DNA of 64,000 nt from contig JAJTUP010000002.1 in assembly GCA_021399435.1 (NCBI GenBank), forward strand, positions 620,001 to 684,000, read 5' to 3'. The DNA comes from Diaporthe sp. PMI_573 (Eukaryota > Ascomycota > Sordariomycetes > Diaporthales > Diaporthaceae). Below are positions 37,701 through 49,105 of the stretch, piece by piece. The notes beneath the pieces are model-generated. The model searched no databases. It saw only the letters and a program-made list of their open reading frames with translations, and was not told where the DNA came from. Position numbers and translations under genes: made by a program. Each line of letters begins with the position of its first letter. The first letter of the stretch is position 1.

Positions 37701-38648
37701 TCGTGTCAAACCTCCGCCGGTGGTTTCATTGACCGGATAAAACTCAACACTAACGGATCGACAGGTTACGACCAGCTGAGCTCGTGCTTTCCAGACACGG
37801 GCTGATACTCCATGTCGGGCGAGAGGAGCGAGTTTGAGCGGGCGAGCACGACAGCTCCTGCTCAATTTCCAGGGCTGCCTGTCACCGGCCGGTGCCATCG
37901 TTGGGTTTCGGAGAGCCTGTCACGATGGTACCGTGATTTGCTTCTGCGCAGTCGGGTCGAGCGGTCCAGGCCCGGCGGAACGGCAAGGACTTCCCCTCGC
38001 TCTCCAGGGGTGTTCCGCCATCGCCCGGGCGGCTTGGGCGGCTTGGGCGGCCAAGAAGCTTCGACTCACGTTCTACTCGTCTTTCCGTGCATCTTTCCAG
38101 AAGCCATCGACTCGTTCCAATACGTACTACTCGCTGGGTGATCCTCACGACTTTCATGCGCCTTTTCCCACGTCATGCCATTATCGTTTACGCAAACATG
38201 CAGCCGGGCTGGGTTGGTGTGGAACAGACAAGAAGATTCACGCAAGTTCTTGACTTGCGAGTCTTGGTATCAGAGTCATGATGGCGATACACCGTACTTC
38301 CGAGAGTAGCGGTGTCTCTGTGACGTCGCGAACGCGGGTTCTTGTCGAATTCCGTGTATTGAGAAGTGCTATTGTGTCTCTTACAGCCACGGACACACGA
38401 AAGGTACATGCAGAGTTGTCCAGATGCCCTGGGTCTACCGCCCCATTTGCGCCTCACCATTGATGCTCCATGCAATGCCATGCAACTCTAAATAAATTTA
38501 CACTATACGTGCACGGAAAGACCGCCGCACAGATGCAGGAACCCACCCACCCGGCACCGAAACCTCAGATCAGATTGACGTCTACTGCACGCATCACAGC
38601 GATGCTTCATGTCAGGTACAGCAGATCTTTGTGTTGGTTGCGTCTGTT

Positions 38649-39794
38649 CTACCGTGCCTTCGGCTTCCTCTTGCCGATCTGGTAGCCCCATCCCCTGAGA
38701 ACCTTGACCACCTTTGGCGTCACTGCCGCCGTCAGGGGCACCCGGATGAAGATGAAGGTCTTGTGGATGGCGTATGCCAGGGCGAGCTGCGTTGCGAGGC
38801 CTAGGGAGTCATGCGCGCGTCAGCTGGAGGTCTTCTTACTTGGCGAAACACCCGAACCTCTCGAGGCACCAACTCTATCTGTTGCCCCTCCTTTCCTATC
38901 CAGGAAAGTCCTAGCGAGTGAGACAAGACGATAGCGGTTAACTGTGATGGCCACTTGGCCCCACTTGGGCCCCAGAACTTGTTTAGCTGTAAGATGGCCA
39001 AAAAAGAAGCTCGACACGGTGGCAAGTCTGTATCAACTTCGTAGTGCAGGCCATGGAGGTCTCCGCCATGCGGAAGAGAAAGAAGAGCAGCAGTACGAAG
39101 GGAACCTGTGGGACTTACTTGCTTCCTCCTTGTGCCTCTCCTGCGCCTTCTCGACACCCCAGCCGACCTTTTCGACATCCTCGCTCACGTGGTTATCGCC
39201 TAGCTCCTTCTTCTCAGCGTCCTTGAAGGCGGCGCGGTACTCGTACCAGCGCTGCTTGACGGACTCGGGCACGACTTTCTGAATGCCAGCCATGACCCAA
39301 CGCTCGACCTCGGCGATGCGGTCGGTGCCGACCATGCGCACCAGCAGGAAGCAGAAGGGGAAGTCGAGCACGCTGAGGCCAAGGTACACGCCCAGGGCGG
39401 CCCAGCCATACTCTCGCGACAGCTTGCGGAGGCGCGCGCTCAGCGACTGTGGTTCAGCCTCGGCCGCCCCGGCCCCCTTGGCGCCGCCGGACCGGCGCGA
39501 CCACGTCCAGTTGAAGGTGCGCTTCTGCGCCCTTTGTGACAGACCCTGTGCCGTTCTCGACGCTGCCGAGGAGCCCCCTGTGAATGTCGTCCGCCCGGTA
39601 CCAAACTTCCTCGCGCCCGCGGCGAACGCCTGCCCGCCTGCAGCTCTTGGTGGCGCCAGTGTCATTGTTGCCGTATGTGTCCTGCCGCTCGGGGCTGCTA
39701 GCCTTCGCAGAGGCGCGCCAGCGGACAGCATCATCGTGGGCTGGCGGCCCAGCATCGAGGCGCGGAACGCCCCGTGTGTGGAGGTTCGCAACAT
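38649..39794 (-). CDS. FAM210/DUF1279 mitochondrial membrane protein
   Basis: DUF1279 (FAM210-type) proteins are mitochondrial membrane proteins; the human members affect mitochondrial translation and morphology. Minus-strand exons 39794-39119 and 38800-38649 join as A|GC (donor gtaagt), giving 275 residues. The N-terminus (MLRTSTHGAFRASMLGRQPT) is Arg/Ser/Ala-rich and free of acids for about 60 residues, as expected of a matrix-targeting presequence. The DUF1279 core reads YGWAALGVYLGLSVLDFPFC, then LLVRMVGTDRIAEVERWVM, with two hydrophobic segments (about 143-163 and, after the intron, LATQLALAYAIHKTFIF), ending PKVVKVLRGWGYQIGKRKPK. The second in-frame ATG is chosen because the upstream 61 residues include an acidic His/Glu repeat that would spoil a presequence. 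It is divergent from the sterol acyltransferase gene. Confidence 0.9.
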
Positions 39795-41495
39795 TGTTGC
39801 CTGCTCTTTGAACTCGTGCTCGTGCTCGTGCTCGTGATCGTCGTCGTGCTCTGAGGGTTTGTACGTGGGGCAGGAGAGCAAGGTGGGAGTTCGATTTGGG
39901 TTTGCAGGCCGGCGCAACGGATTACCGTCAATGCTGCCCGCGCGTCTCGTTCCCTTGGGATCTGATCGTGGCCACAAGGTAGGAAGGGATCGGATTTGTC
40001 GGGGTTTAGAGCAAGACCCTTGGAATGCTGACGGCCTCCCGCCGGCAGACCCGGTGGCGATTTCTCGTGGTGTCCCGCGTCTTTCCGGGAAAGGGCGGAC
40101 GGTTCGTTGGTCTAGGCTGTTACTGACGTATCCTGTGGTGTCCGTGACTCCCGCCGAGTAAAACAGTAAAGCCGGTGCCTCGTTCTGATGGACGCAGTGC
40201 CCGTCGCAATCGTATGTTGGGAACAGTGAAGGAGCTCATGCCCTGCGCGATGATGGAATTTCTCTGCATTGGAGGGCTCTGATTGGGTGGGACGGGCGGC
40301 ATCGGCGAAATACCGTCCGTCAGAGTTCTGGAGCTCCTGAGCGATCCAAGCTTGGCTGCACGGCACAGCTCCGACAGTAGGTCGATGTGGGGTGGCAGGT
40401 GTGGACGGATCGTACGGGGCTCGGGCTCGGGCTGCTGTGCTGTAGAATACGACGTGGACCGACTGGGTAATCTGATGACCGGTTTGTCATTATCCAGGAG
40501 GACTCATCCAATCTTTCATCGCATTTTTTTGCCATTTTCAGCCTCGCCAAAGACACGAGGAACTCCCGAGGTCCGTCAGCGCATCACAAGCATGACTGTT
40601 GACATGCAAGCTGTGGACAAGCACTTGGCTCCCTAACCCTCGCAACCCCAACAGCTGAAAGGTCCCAGCGAGCCGGAACCTTTGCGTTTCGACCTTGGCC
40701 TCGTGATGATTGCGCCGAGGAAGCTGGGAGAGAGGCGGACTAGAGCAGAGCGCTGGACTCTTTAGTGTAAATCATATTTTCACATCGCGCTCCATGAGCA
40801 GTAGAATGTGGTCGCTCATGCTTACCCGTACCGGACTTTTGACGTCAAGCTGAGATGATGTATTACCACCAATGCTGCTTCTGCGGGGCTGCTGAGTACC
40901 GCTGTTTCGAACTGCCCGCATTCAGCAGATACATAACCGCTGGTGTGTAAGAAGTCTTGGGACGTCAAGCAGGTGCCCGTTGAGATCTCCATCTGATTTT
41001 TCCTGTTCCCCCAAATTCATCTGTCACTTCGGGGAAACCACGCCGGCGTGGCTTCCTCGTACCCGTTTCCGTGTTTTGCTCAGTGAGCAAAACTCCAATC
41101 TGAATCCAACACCAACAGCAGCCGGTCATCAGTGGATTGGACGGGTTTCTTTCAGGCTCCATCGATCGACACATTGCTTTCTCAGCCTCGTGCAAGACCC
41201 AAAAGACCCTCGGTCTTCGGTTAAGTCGGAGTGCACGCGGTCCCGGATGACATATGTCTCTTGATGCTTTACCTCCCGCTGGATCCGGCCGAAAGAGAGC
41301 TACAGAGTACATACAGCTCACAACGCGTTGATAAGGAGGTCTAAGGTGCACACCCCGCCGACCCTGAATTCCTCTTTTTCAATAAGGAATCAACCTGGAG
41401 AGAAGCACATAAAGCTCAGCACAGGCTTGGCCTGCCGTCGCATCACATCGTTCATATTGAGCTCACACACCTCTCAGCCGCCGACAGCCCCGCAA
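39795..41495. other. divergent promoter region, FAM210-like / sterol acyltransferase
   Basis: About 1.7 kb without a supported gene. It starts with CTCGTG repeats (39,815-39,835) just upstream of the FAM210-like start and is otherwise ordinary. The last 170 bases are open in frame with the acyltransferase but look like leader. Confidence 0.55.
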
Positions 41496-43790
41496 ATGAC
41501 TGCGAACGGGGCAGATATGTCTACAGAATCCCGGATGAGGGACGAGCGTGGTCGTCATAAATCAAATGAAGAGGCATACTTCACAAGGAACAACGAACCG
41601 CGGGCTCTCAGGGAAGCCCTGCGGCTTTCCGGGAGCGGGAAGATATCGACGCCTTCCGAAAGTGCTAGTGAGGAGGACTATGACGAGGAATCACAGAAGC
41701 CAATTGCCGTTCTTCGATTGAATAAGAGGCCAGAGAAGGATCAGGCTACCACGCTTCCGAGGTCTGGCAGTAAGCTCAAGGCCAGCGAGGGCACTGGTGA
41801 GGCTGCGACGCCGAGCGACGTGTCCTCCGAGAATGGGATACTTGACGATCTATCATCCCTCAGAGGGGCCAAGGTCTATACAATTGCATCGGATGACAAG
41901 GAGCTTCGGGATATCCTGAGACGGGGGTTGCAGAGGGTGAGCATCGAAATACGTCGTTGCGACGACGGAAACATGGCTAATGATGTGCAGGCCAAAGAAC
42001 CAGAGGCGAGTGTAAAGCGGAAAGGAAGATTCAGTGACTACGTCTTCACGAGGAAATTCTCCACATTCGACAGGCAGAATGCAGCGGCTGCCAACAGCCC
42101 GTTCCATGGCTTCTTCACCCTGTTCTGGATCGCCGTCGCAATGATGCTGCTGAAGATCGGGGCTGAGAATTGGAAGAACACAGGCAGCCCACTCGGAACC
42201 AACGACATCATGAAGGCCATGTTCAAGAGGGATGTCGTTGTCCTGCTTGTGTCCGACGGGGTCATGTGTGGGATCACCGGTGTCAGTTGGGTACTGCAGC
42301 TCCTGATCAAGAACGACTACCTGGACTGGGATTCGTCAGGGTGGATCATCCAAAACTTATGGCAGACCATATTCATTGGGAGCGCTATTGGATGGACACA
42401 CCTTCGGCAGTGGCCTTGGTCTCACACGGTGTACTTTGTCATGCACTCGATCGTAATGCTGATGAAACAGCACAGCTATGCCTTTTACAACGGCTACTTG
42501 TCCAGCGCCTACAAGAAGAGGGCAGAGTTGCTAAAGAAGCTCAAGCAGCTGGAGCACGTCGAGGCCGTGAAGTCGCCCTCGCAGACGAAGCCGACGGCCT
42601 CGTCCATATCGACAGACCATCTTGCACGAAGGCCGTCGAGACACGACGTCCGGCAGAGGCGCCAGTCGTTTCATTCAAGCTGCGAGACGTTCAGCCAAGA
42701 CCTAGAGGGGATCGAAGCTGCCATCCAATCGAATGAGCCACTCGACCTGGAGCAGATCCATGTTTTCGAACAAATTATCAAGTGGGAGATCGATGGGCTC
42801 ACCGAGGAGCTCCAGGGCAAGTCGACCACTCTTCTGCGCGCATACCCCAACAATGTCACCTTCCAGAACCATTACGAGTACATTGTCCTACCGACCCTTG
42901 TCTACGAGCTCGAATATCCTCGGTCAGAGAGGATCGACTGGGCCTACGTGGCTGAAAAGGCGGTCGCGACTTTTGGGCTCATCTTTGTAATGATGATGAT
43001 CTCACAGGCCTTCATCTACCCGGTGGTGATGAAGACAGTCCGCATGAAGGAGGCCGGCATGTCTCTGGTCGACCGCTTCAGGGAGTTCCCGTGGCTGCTG
43101 TCGGACCTGATATTCCCGTTTATGATGGAGTATCTCCTCACGTGGTACCTCATCTGGGAGGCCATCCTCAACCTCCTCGGCGAGCTGACGTACTTTGCCG
43201 ATCGGGAGTTCTATTCTGACTGGTGGAACTCGGTCAGTTGGGACCAGTTCGCGAGGGACTGGAACCGGCCGGTCCATAACTTCCTGCTGAGGCATGTCTA
43301 TCACAGCTCTATCAGCGCCAGTAAGTAGTCTCCGGTCAGGATGCGCGATGACCACATCGCTGCCGACTCCTTACCATAAGCCCGCATATTCAAACAAAGT
43401 TTCTTTTCCCCTTAGTGCTTTGGTAGCTGACCATGAATGCTGCAGTGCGGGTCAACAAGCACACGGCGACATTGTTCACGTTCCTCCTGTCGGCACTAGT
43501 CCATGAACTGGTCATGTGGTGTATCTTCAAGAAGCTCAGGGGCTACCTGCTCTTCATGCAAATGCTACAACTTCCGGTGAGCACCCAACCGCACCTCCTC
43601 ATCCCTATCCCACCCCAGGTTCCCGCCCGGGTCTACTGTAGATCTGGCATGCTGACCTTGTTTCACAAAGCTTGTGCAGCTGAGCAGGACGAAGTGGATG
43701 AAGGGCAGGAAGACGCTGGGGAACATCAACTTCTGGCTGGGCATATTTACTGGGCCTTCTGTCCTGTGTTCCCTCTATCTGATACTCTAA
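41496..43790 (+). CDS. are2: sterol O-acyltransferase (ACAT/ARE type, MBOAT family)
   Basis: ARE enzymes in the ER esterify ergosterol with acyl-CoA for storage in lipid droplets. Exons 41496-43320, 43446-43576 and 43671-43790 join exactly (A|TG, then phase 0), giving 691 residues. A polar N-terminus of about 200 residues (Ser/Glu-rich, SESASEEDYDEESQ) precedes several membrane spans. The family signature FYxDWWN is FYSDWWN at 572-578. The catalytic MBOAT His is H628 in LSALVHELVMWCIFKK, read across the first intron. The tail GRKTLGNINFWLGIFTGPSV is typical. A charged cytosolic loop (SPSQTKPTASS, RRPSRHDVRQRRQSF) is a possible regulatory site. I start at MTANGAD; an upstream in-frame ATG would add 56 residues that look like leader. 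Confidence 0.95.
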
Positions 43791-44052
43791 GAACGTTGTC
43801 AGCAGTCGGGCAAACTGTAAGAGGTAGTTTCAAAGAGTTCACCAGTGATCAGTAACTGTATGTAGCCAATGAATATCCTGAAGCTCGACCTGTGACGCGT
43901 ACGAGAGATTTGTTCGTGGAAATGCGAAATACGATTTGACAATACAAGAGCTTTGCTCGAGGGATCGCCATGCGGCCACAGCATCTATGTAATAGACCAC
44001 CTGGGCAATGCTTACTACCCAACCTCTTGTGGAATCACCCCTGGGAAAATGT

Positions 44053-44132
44053 CACACGATAGAGGCACATTTATTAACACCGTATTGGCGCTTGCTTTTA
44101 CATATATAATATAGTGTTTTATGTCGTGATAT
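44053..44132 (+). repeat. diverged direct repeat, copy 1
   Basis: Matches copy 2 at 44,411-44,490 through shared blocks GATA.AGGCAC, CGTAT.GGC, GCTTTT, TATAGTGTT and GTGATA. Copy 1 is the AT-richer one: CTTTTACATATATA here stands against CTTTTGCGTGCGTA in copy 2, a cluster of transitions. Confidence 0.7.
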
Positions 44133-44410
44133 CTATGAGCCCGGTAGGTAGTTCCCTTCCGGAACAGCCTACAAGTTCCCTAAATAAGGCAACTGCACAT
44201 CCCCGTAAGAGGTGAAGAGTTCAAATGAAATCGTGAGTTAGGTTAGGCCTTGGTCCGTTATCTATAGACGCTTCTTTTACACGACTTGACCCGTTGATAA
44301 TAGAGTACTGGTGACCTATAGGAGGCTTATGAGAGGCTAAGACTTTTAGTTTATCCGTTGATCCTCGTAAAATGGACGTCTGTGTGTGTGTTGGAAGGGG
44401 GGGGGGTTAT

Positions 44411-44490
44411 CACGCGATATAGGCACTTGTATACACGTCGTATCGGCCATCGCTTTTGCGTGCGTATTATAGTGTTCTTTATTGTGATAG
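44411..44490 (+). repeat. diverged direct repeat, copy 2
   Basis: Partner of the copy at 44,053-44,132, with more G/C retained. Similar block order and spacing argue for common origin rather than chance. Confidence 0.7.
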
Positions 44491-44764
44491 AAATCCTGTG
44501 AAATAAAGATCTATGAAATAATGTCCGGTGGAATAACCTCCTAGAACCGGGTAGAAGTAAGAAAGCCACAGGGGTTGCGCAACGATGTTGCGAACTTTTG
44601 AGCACATGGCTGTGTTATGGCAACAGTATACATGAGATCAACCCAGAAAAGAGGGTTCTCTTGACTCTCAGTCCTCCCAGAAGGAACCCGGCTTCGAAGC
44701 CTGAACATTATCCCGACCTCCTTGTGCCAGGGTTCAAGGACAGATCGTAAAGTAGCTTTAGTTG

Positions 44765-45817
44765 CTATGAGGCTCGTCTCTTGAGAGAGCTCAGAAAGGC
44801 ACTCAGAGGCTTTTCCGTCCGCGGTTTCTTGGCATTTCTCTGCTTCTCTTCTTGATCCAACGTCCCTGAGCTACTCAGCCCTTCGTACAAGGCCCAAGCG
44901 CCCAGCGTCTTTGCATCTCTTGCTCCGACTTTCCACAGATCAGTGTACTTCTCTAATCGAAGAGTGATCGTCTCGCCTGCAGTTCGCAACCCAGTAATCT
45001 TGCCCTTCAGGGCCTCTATGTGTACTCGATCCATCTCTTTCTCCCAAAGAAAGAGTGAGATATGTTCGTCGCATCCTCCAGGGCTAGGATACATTGCCTT
45101 GACCAGCGTCTCGGCCTGGGGGTCATCATCTGAATCCTTAAGCGCAAGCTCCGTCATGTTGATCAGTTCTGACTCGGGAATCTTTAAGCCTGTTTCTTCT
45201 TCGATTTCCCGCGCAACAACTCCCCGGAAGTTATTTTCGGCGTCAATCATCCCTGCTGGGATTTCGATGAAGCGCATAGAGCAAGCTGGGACACGGGCTT
45301 GCTCGGTGAGAATGACCCAGCGCTCGTCGCGCTTGTCTGAAGGGCGCAGGATCATGAGAACAGCCACGCTTCCGCCGCGGAGAAAAACTGTCTCGTAAAG
45401 AGTGTTTCTGTAATCGACCGGAACCTCTGCCGGATCTTGGGTCTCATTTTTTTGTTCCAGAGTTGCCTCCCGTTGAATCCAAGCGTCCATCTTGACGAAG
45501 CCCACTAGACCATTTGGGAATCTTGTGACGGCCTGGATGTGGATACTTCTCAGAGAGTACGGACGGTTGTGGTGAGGATGGGTCTCATCCCTCTCTTGCC
45601 GCGCAAGGTTCGTCTGCATCGTCTTTTTCCATTCCTGGAAGGCCTTGAAGCCCTCAAGCTCATCTTTATCGATGCCGCCCTTGCGCTTCCAGCTTCCCCT
45701 TTTGTGTTCACCGAAGTCGCTAGTATGAGGGCACCAGAGGTCAACTTTGGCGTTGCCGAAGTCCATGTCGTATTTTTGCCATGTAAAATCGGGTGGCTGA
45801 TCAATTATCCCGGACAT
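44765..45817 (-). CDS. Nudix hydrolase, ADP-sugar/nucleoside-diphosphate-sugar pyrophosphatase type
   Basis: Nudix enzymes cleave nucleoside diphosphates linked to another group; this one resembles the Nudix-14/ADP-sugar pyrophosphatase group. It is a single minus-strand exon of 350 residues. The Nudix box spans 189-211: G189-MIDAE-N195-NFRGVVA-R203-E204-I-E-E-E-T-G-L. The catalytic REUxEExGU half is intact, but the Glu expected at 195 is Asn. EIPAGMID before it and PSPGGCDEHISLFLWEKEM after it are typical of the sugar-nucleotide branch, and ITGLRTAGETITLRL follows. The tail is Lys-rich (KQRNAKKPRTEKPLS) and may be disordered or a nuclear signal. No signal peptide is seen, so it is probably cytosolic or nuclear. 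It is divergent from the HET gene. Confidence 0.92.
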   Translation of the reverse strand: MSGIIDQPPDFTWQKYDMDFGNAKVDLWCPHTSDFGEHKRGSWKRKGGIDKDELEGFKAFQEWKKTMQTNLARQERDETHPHHNRPYSLRSIHIQAVTRFPNGLVGFVKMDAWIQREATLEQKNETQDPAEVPVDYRNTLYETVFLRGGSVAVLMILRPSDKRDERWVILTEQARVPACSMRFIEIPAGMIDAENNFRGVVAREIEEETGLKIPESELINMTELALKDSDDDPQAETLVKAMYPSPGGCDEHISLFLWEKEMDRVHIEALKGKITGLRTAGETITLRLEKYTDLWKVGARDAKTLGAWALYEGLSSSGTLDQEEKQRNAKKPRTEKPLSAFLSSLKRRAS

Positions 45818-46614
45818 GATTCAGAGCTTCCCGTTATTCAGTCTCAGATCCAGCACAGTTTGAAGCGTTTGTTGTCAGCTCGCGGGAATGCTACCAGGTG
45901 ATAAAATTGAGCAGGGAGGGATGATAAGCAAGAGCCCCTCACCAACGGCGTACAGCGCTGACGTGCGCTTATTATACTGACTGCCCAGGTGGTTAACAGA
46001 AGCAGGCAGCTGCAAGGTTCCAGTGTAAAAACTAACCCCTGCAAGCCTTCAACAAGGATTATGATTGGTCAATAACGCACTTATGGCAGCAGGCTTCCAG
46101 TGTCTCACAGGCTCACAGCCCCCTCTCGTGGTCGACAATGAACAGCTTCGTCGCCTGAGCTGATTATGAGCTCTCCCCTCTTAGCTTAGCCTCTTCCTCT
46201 GGCGTTTAACGCGCATATGCAATGCAACAACGGACAATCCACCCACCAGTACATGGCATTATCCGGGTTCCAATGTGCACAAGAACCATTCGGCTCCTAC
46301 GGACTCGACAGATGTTCTCCAATAAGAACAAGAAGCCCCGCATGCTTTGCTTACATTCTATCCCACTATCATGCATCGGCCAGACCCATACCTACATGCA
46401 GGAAGAATCAATTGGCGCCTTCCACTCGTGGACACGGCTGTCACATTGTGCAGAGGAGATCCCATGTGGAGTATTCCGAGGGATTAAGTAGGCTCAGATT
46501 TCCACTGCGGCTCAGGCTCAACTAGTTCTGCCTCGGGCGTTCCGGTCTATGCAACCTTGAGACGTTCTGCATCTTTTGGCGACAGCCTTCTTCTCCCCTT
46601 TTCCAGTTGACAAC
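45818..46614. other. divergent promoter region, Nudix / HET gene
   Basis: About 800 bases between divergently transcribed genes. Small overlapping ORFs at 46,217-46,525 have no protein character. I see no RNA gene or notable repeat. Confidence 0.5.
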
Positions 46615-49105
46615 ATGCTTTGCGAGGTCTGTGTATGGATGCTGCGAGGCCGTCGTGGACAGAATTTTGGGGGCACGCTGGGCCTTCAATTCGTTCACCA
46701 TGATTCGGCTGAGTCTTTTTGGGCATCTGTCGCTCGAGACTGCTCGATTTGTCGCGCTCTAGGAGACGAAGTCGGGGCCAATTTCTTTCCAGCAATCCGC
46801 CGGAGGCCATTGGCTCATGAACGGGCTTTCCTCGATCTACGCAGCCAGGCCCATTTATCTGCGGTGCCCTCGTCGTCCCTGGATAGCCGAGTCCCCATCT
46901 ATCGCCTGGACTTCTTAGTGGAGTGGGCTGATATCAAGTTCCGTCACACATTTGTGCTCAGGCCAATAGGTTTACAAGGTTGTTTTGAGCAAAAGCACCC
47001 GCTGCATGTGATAATTCGAGCTTGGCTGACCAGGTCGTATGCCAGAAAATGTTGAATTGCCACTGAGAACACCAGTTTCCGAACACATGTACCACGCTGA
47101 AGTTCTGGGGCTCGCCAAGGCGTGGCTTGATAGGTGCAAATGCGTCACTGAACGGGTATTGCAAAGAAAAGACTATCCGACTCGCCTGATCAACCTGGCC
47201 GAGTTGAAAAAGCGAGGCACAATTGACGCGAAAAAGTGGATATACCACGAAGATTTGGGGATGGACGAGCTAGGAAATACCACTGTCAATGTTGTCGACA
47301 CAAATGACCTGGACTGGTCCAAGCTGGAGGACAAAGCTTACGTGACCCTCAGTCATAAATGGGGTGGCACGGATAAACCAGCCAGGCTAACCAAAGGCAC
47401 GGAGAAAGCATACCGAGAAGGTGTGCGACTGGGGGACTTACCGCGAACTTTCCGAGACGCCATCCACTTCGCCCTTCGCGTGGATGACAGGGTCCATTAC
47501 ATCTGGATTGACTCTCTGTGCATCATTCAGGGGGACGAGGACGACTGGTTGAAAGAATCCGCCCTCATGCAGGATGTGTACCGCAATTCTTTCTTGAACA
47601 TCTCAGCCACTGCCGCGGAACAGAGTGGCGAGGGCCTCTATTCGCATCGCGACCCACAACACTTGTGGGAGGAGGTTGTCCGCTTGGATGTTGACGGCCT
47701 TCATCAAGGCGAGGAGAAGTTACGTAAAAAAAGCCGGGCCACAACCTGGCCCAGATATAATGGGGACGCAAATACCACCGCCACAACAGGTCCAGCTCCG
47801 GAGTCCAAGTTTACGCCGTTGGCCAAGGTACAAAGCTGCCTACTAGTGGACGTTTCAAACTGGGAAGCACTGGTGAACCAAGCCCCCGTCAATAAGCGTG
47901 GCTGGGTTGTCCAGGAGCGACTATTAGCCCCCAGGGTGTTGCACTTCTGCCGTGGCCGAGTCGCCTGGGAGTGCGCAGAGTTTGACGATATCGAGGGGCA
48001 TGTCCCAGGTATACCCAATTATCAACTCATTGCGGACGAGATCTATGAAGGCGTCCAAATCAAGGGATTGGAGCCAGGGGAGCATGGCAGGAGGCTTAGG
48101 AATAACAGGCTTCGTGGAGTGGCCGACTCACTTGACTTGGGCGAAAACGATCCAGAATCTAAGATTGTCCACGCACTTGAGCTTTGGTCTCGGATCGTCG
48201 AGATGTACTGCAAGACTGACTTGACGCAACAGAACGACAAACTGATTGCACTTTCAGGTATAGCTCACCGCATGGCCGATGTCATCGCAGAGTCGGGGCA
48301 AATCCGGTATGTAGCTGGGCTATGGAATGTGCACCTTGTCAGTCAGTTGCTTTGGCATGTTGAGCCAGTATATCGCGGCGACTCCGACTCCAGCTCCGAC
48401 ACGATCGAGTACTTGTCAAGACGTCCGAAAGAGTACAGAGCGCCATCATTCTCTTGGGCTTCTGTCGATGCGCAATTTGGCAATGGTATTGCCTGCGGCC
48501 ATGTTCTTGACTCTGACGGTGTCCTCGTGGAAATCCCACAGGACAAAGATGACACCTGGTCAAGACCCGAGACTGAGGATTGGAAAAAGAGTGTGTCGGT
48601 GCAATTTGAGACGGCCAACGAGTTTGGTCTAGTCAAAAGCGGCCATATCCGGTTATGGGCCTGGGTACACCATGTGAAGTTGCAAAAAGAGAGAACGCAC
48701 TATTACTGGTCTTTGGTTGTCAGTAATGATTCGACTACCGAGCCTTATATCAACGAGAAACGCGAGAACTTCAACATTTACCTCGATTGCCCAAGGGACG
48801 ATGATCAGAACAACAAGCTGATCGATTCAGACGGGATCTATTGCATTCCGATAGCCTATGGGTCGTCTTCAAGGTCCAACGATCTCATCTGTCTTCTCTT
48901 GGAAAAAGCCCCCGACGACCCTCAGGTCCTGAAATGGCCAGACGAGTATCGACAACGGACTTTCAGGCGCATTGGCTACACAAAGCTATCAGCTACGTTT
49001 GATCACTTCACATGGAACCGCATTTCCCACTTCAGGCCTTCTCAAAAAGCCTCGGACGGATTCTATGACGGAAGATCCGGGAGACATCTCGTGTGCATCA
49101 TTTGA
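46615..49105 (+). CDS. HET-domain (heterokaryon incompatibility-type) protein
   Basis: HET domains trigger programmed cell death on non-self recognition in filamentous fungi, though most genomic members are untested. Exons 46615-46978 and 47046-49105 join as G|AA (CTGAC branch 12 bases before the acceptor), giving 807 residues. The N-terminus has Cys pairs common in the family (MLCEVCVW, DCSICRAL). The HET core starts with YVTLSHKWGG (220-229), then LPRTFRDAI (253-261) and YIWIDSLCIIQGDEDDW (273-289), then MQDVYRNSFLNISATAA. The block RGWVVQERLLAPRVLHFC completes the domain near 410. The C-terminal half, about 390 residues, has FSWASVDAQFG but no NTPase, ankyrin, WD40 or TPR repeats that I can see. 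No upstream partner such as a patatin or SesB gene is visible. It may be an allorecognition gene or an orphan. Confidence 0.94.

Larger units (their letters stand above)
27846..38648. other. 10.8-kb region without recognisable genes
   Basis: No stretch here gives a believable protein. The longest ORF (32,311-33,240, minus, 309 codons) is Cys/Arg/His-rich without domains, and others overlap on opposite strands. Local structure includes GTTGTAC repeats at 28,241, a GT run near 29,190, degenerate CAGGCACA repeats at about 31,676-31,750, CCAGACCAGA repeats near 31,600, and GGTACC/TAGGTA-rich sequence at 34,690-34,900. Base composition is similar to the rest of the window, so it does not look like RIP-mutated transposon sequence. 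Confidence 0.5.
43791..44764. other. intergenic region with diverged repeat pair
   Basis: About 970 bases of AT-richer sequence between the acyltransferase and the Nudix gene. It contains an imperfect direct repeat of about 80 bases, 358 bases apart, and a run of about ten G at 44,398. No ORF is supported. Confidence 0.55.

Noticed and set aside
41328..41495. Upstream in-frame ATG extending the sterol acyltransferase by 56 residues
   Set aside because: The extension is not ER- or family-like, and the ATG at 41496 gives a normal acidic/Ser-rich ARE N-terminus.
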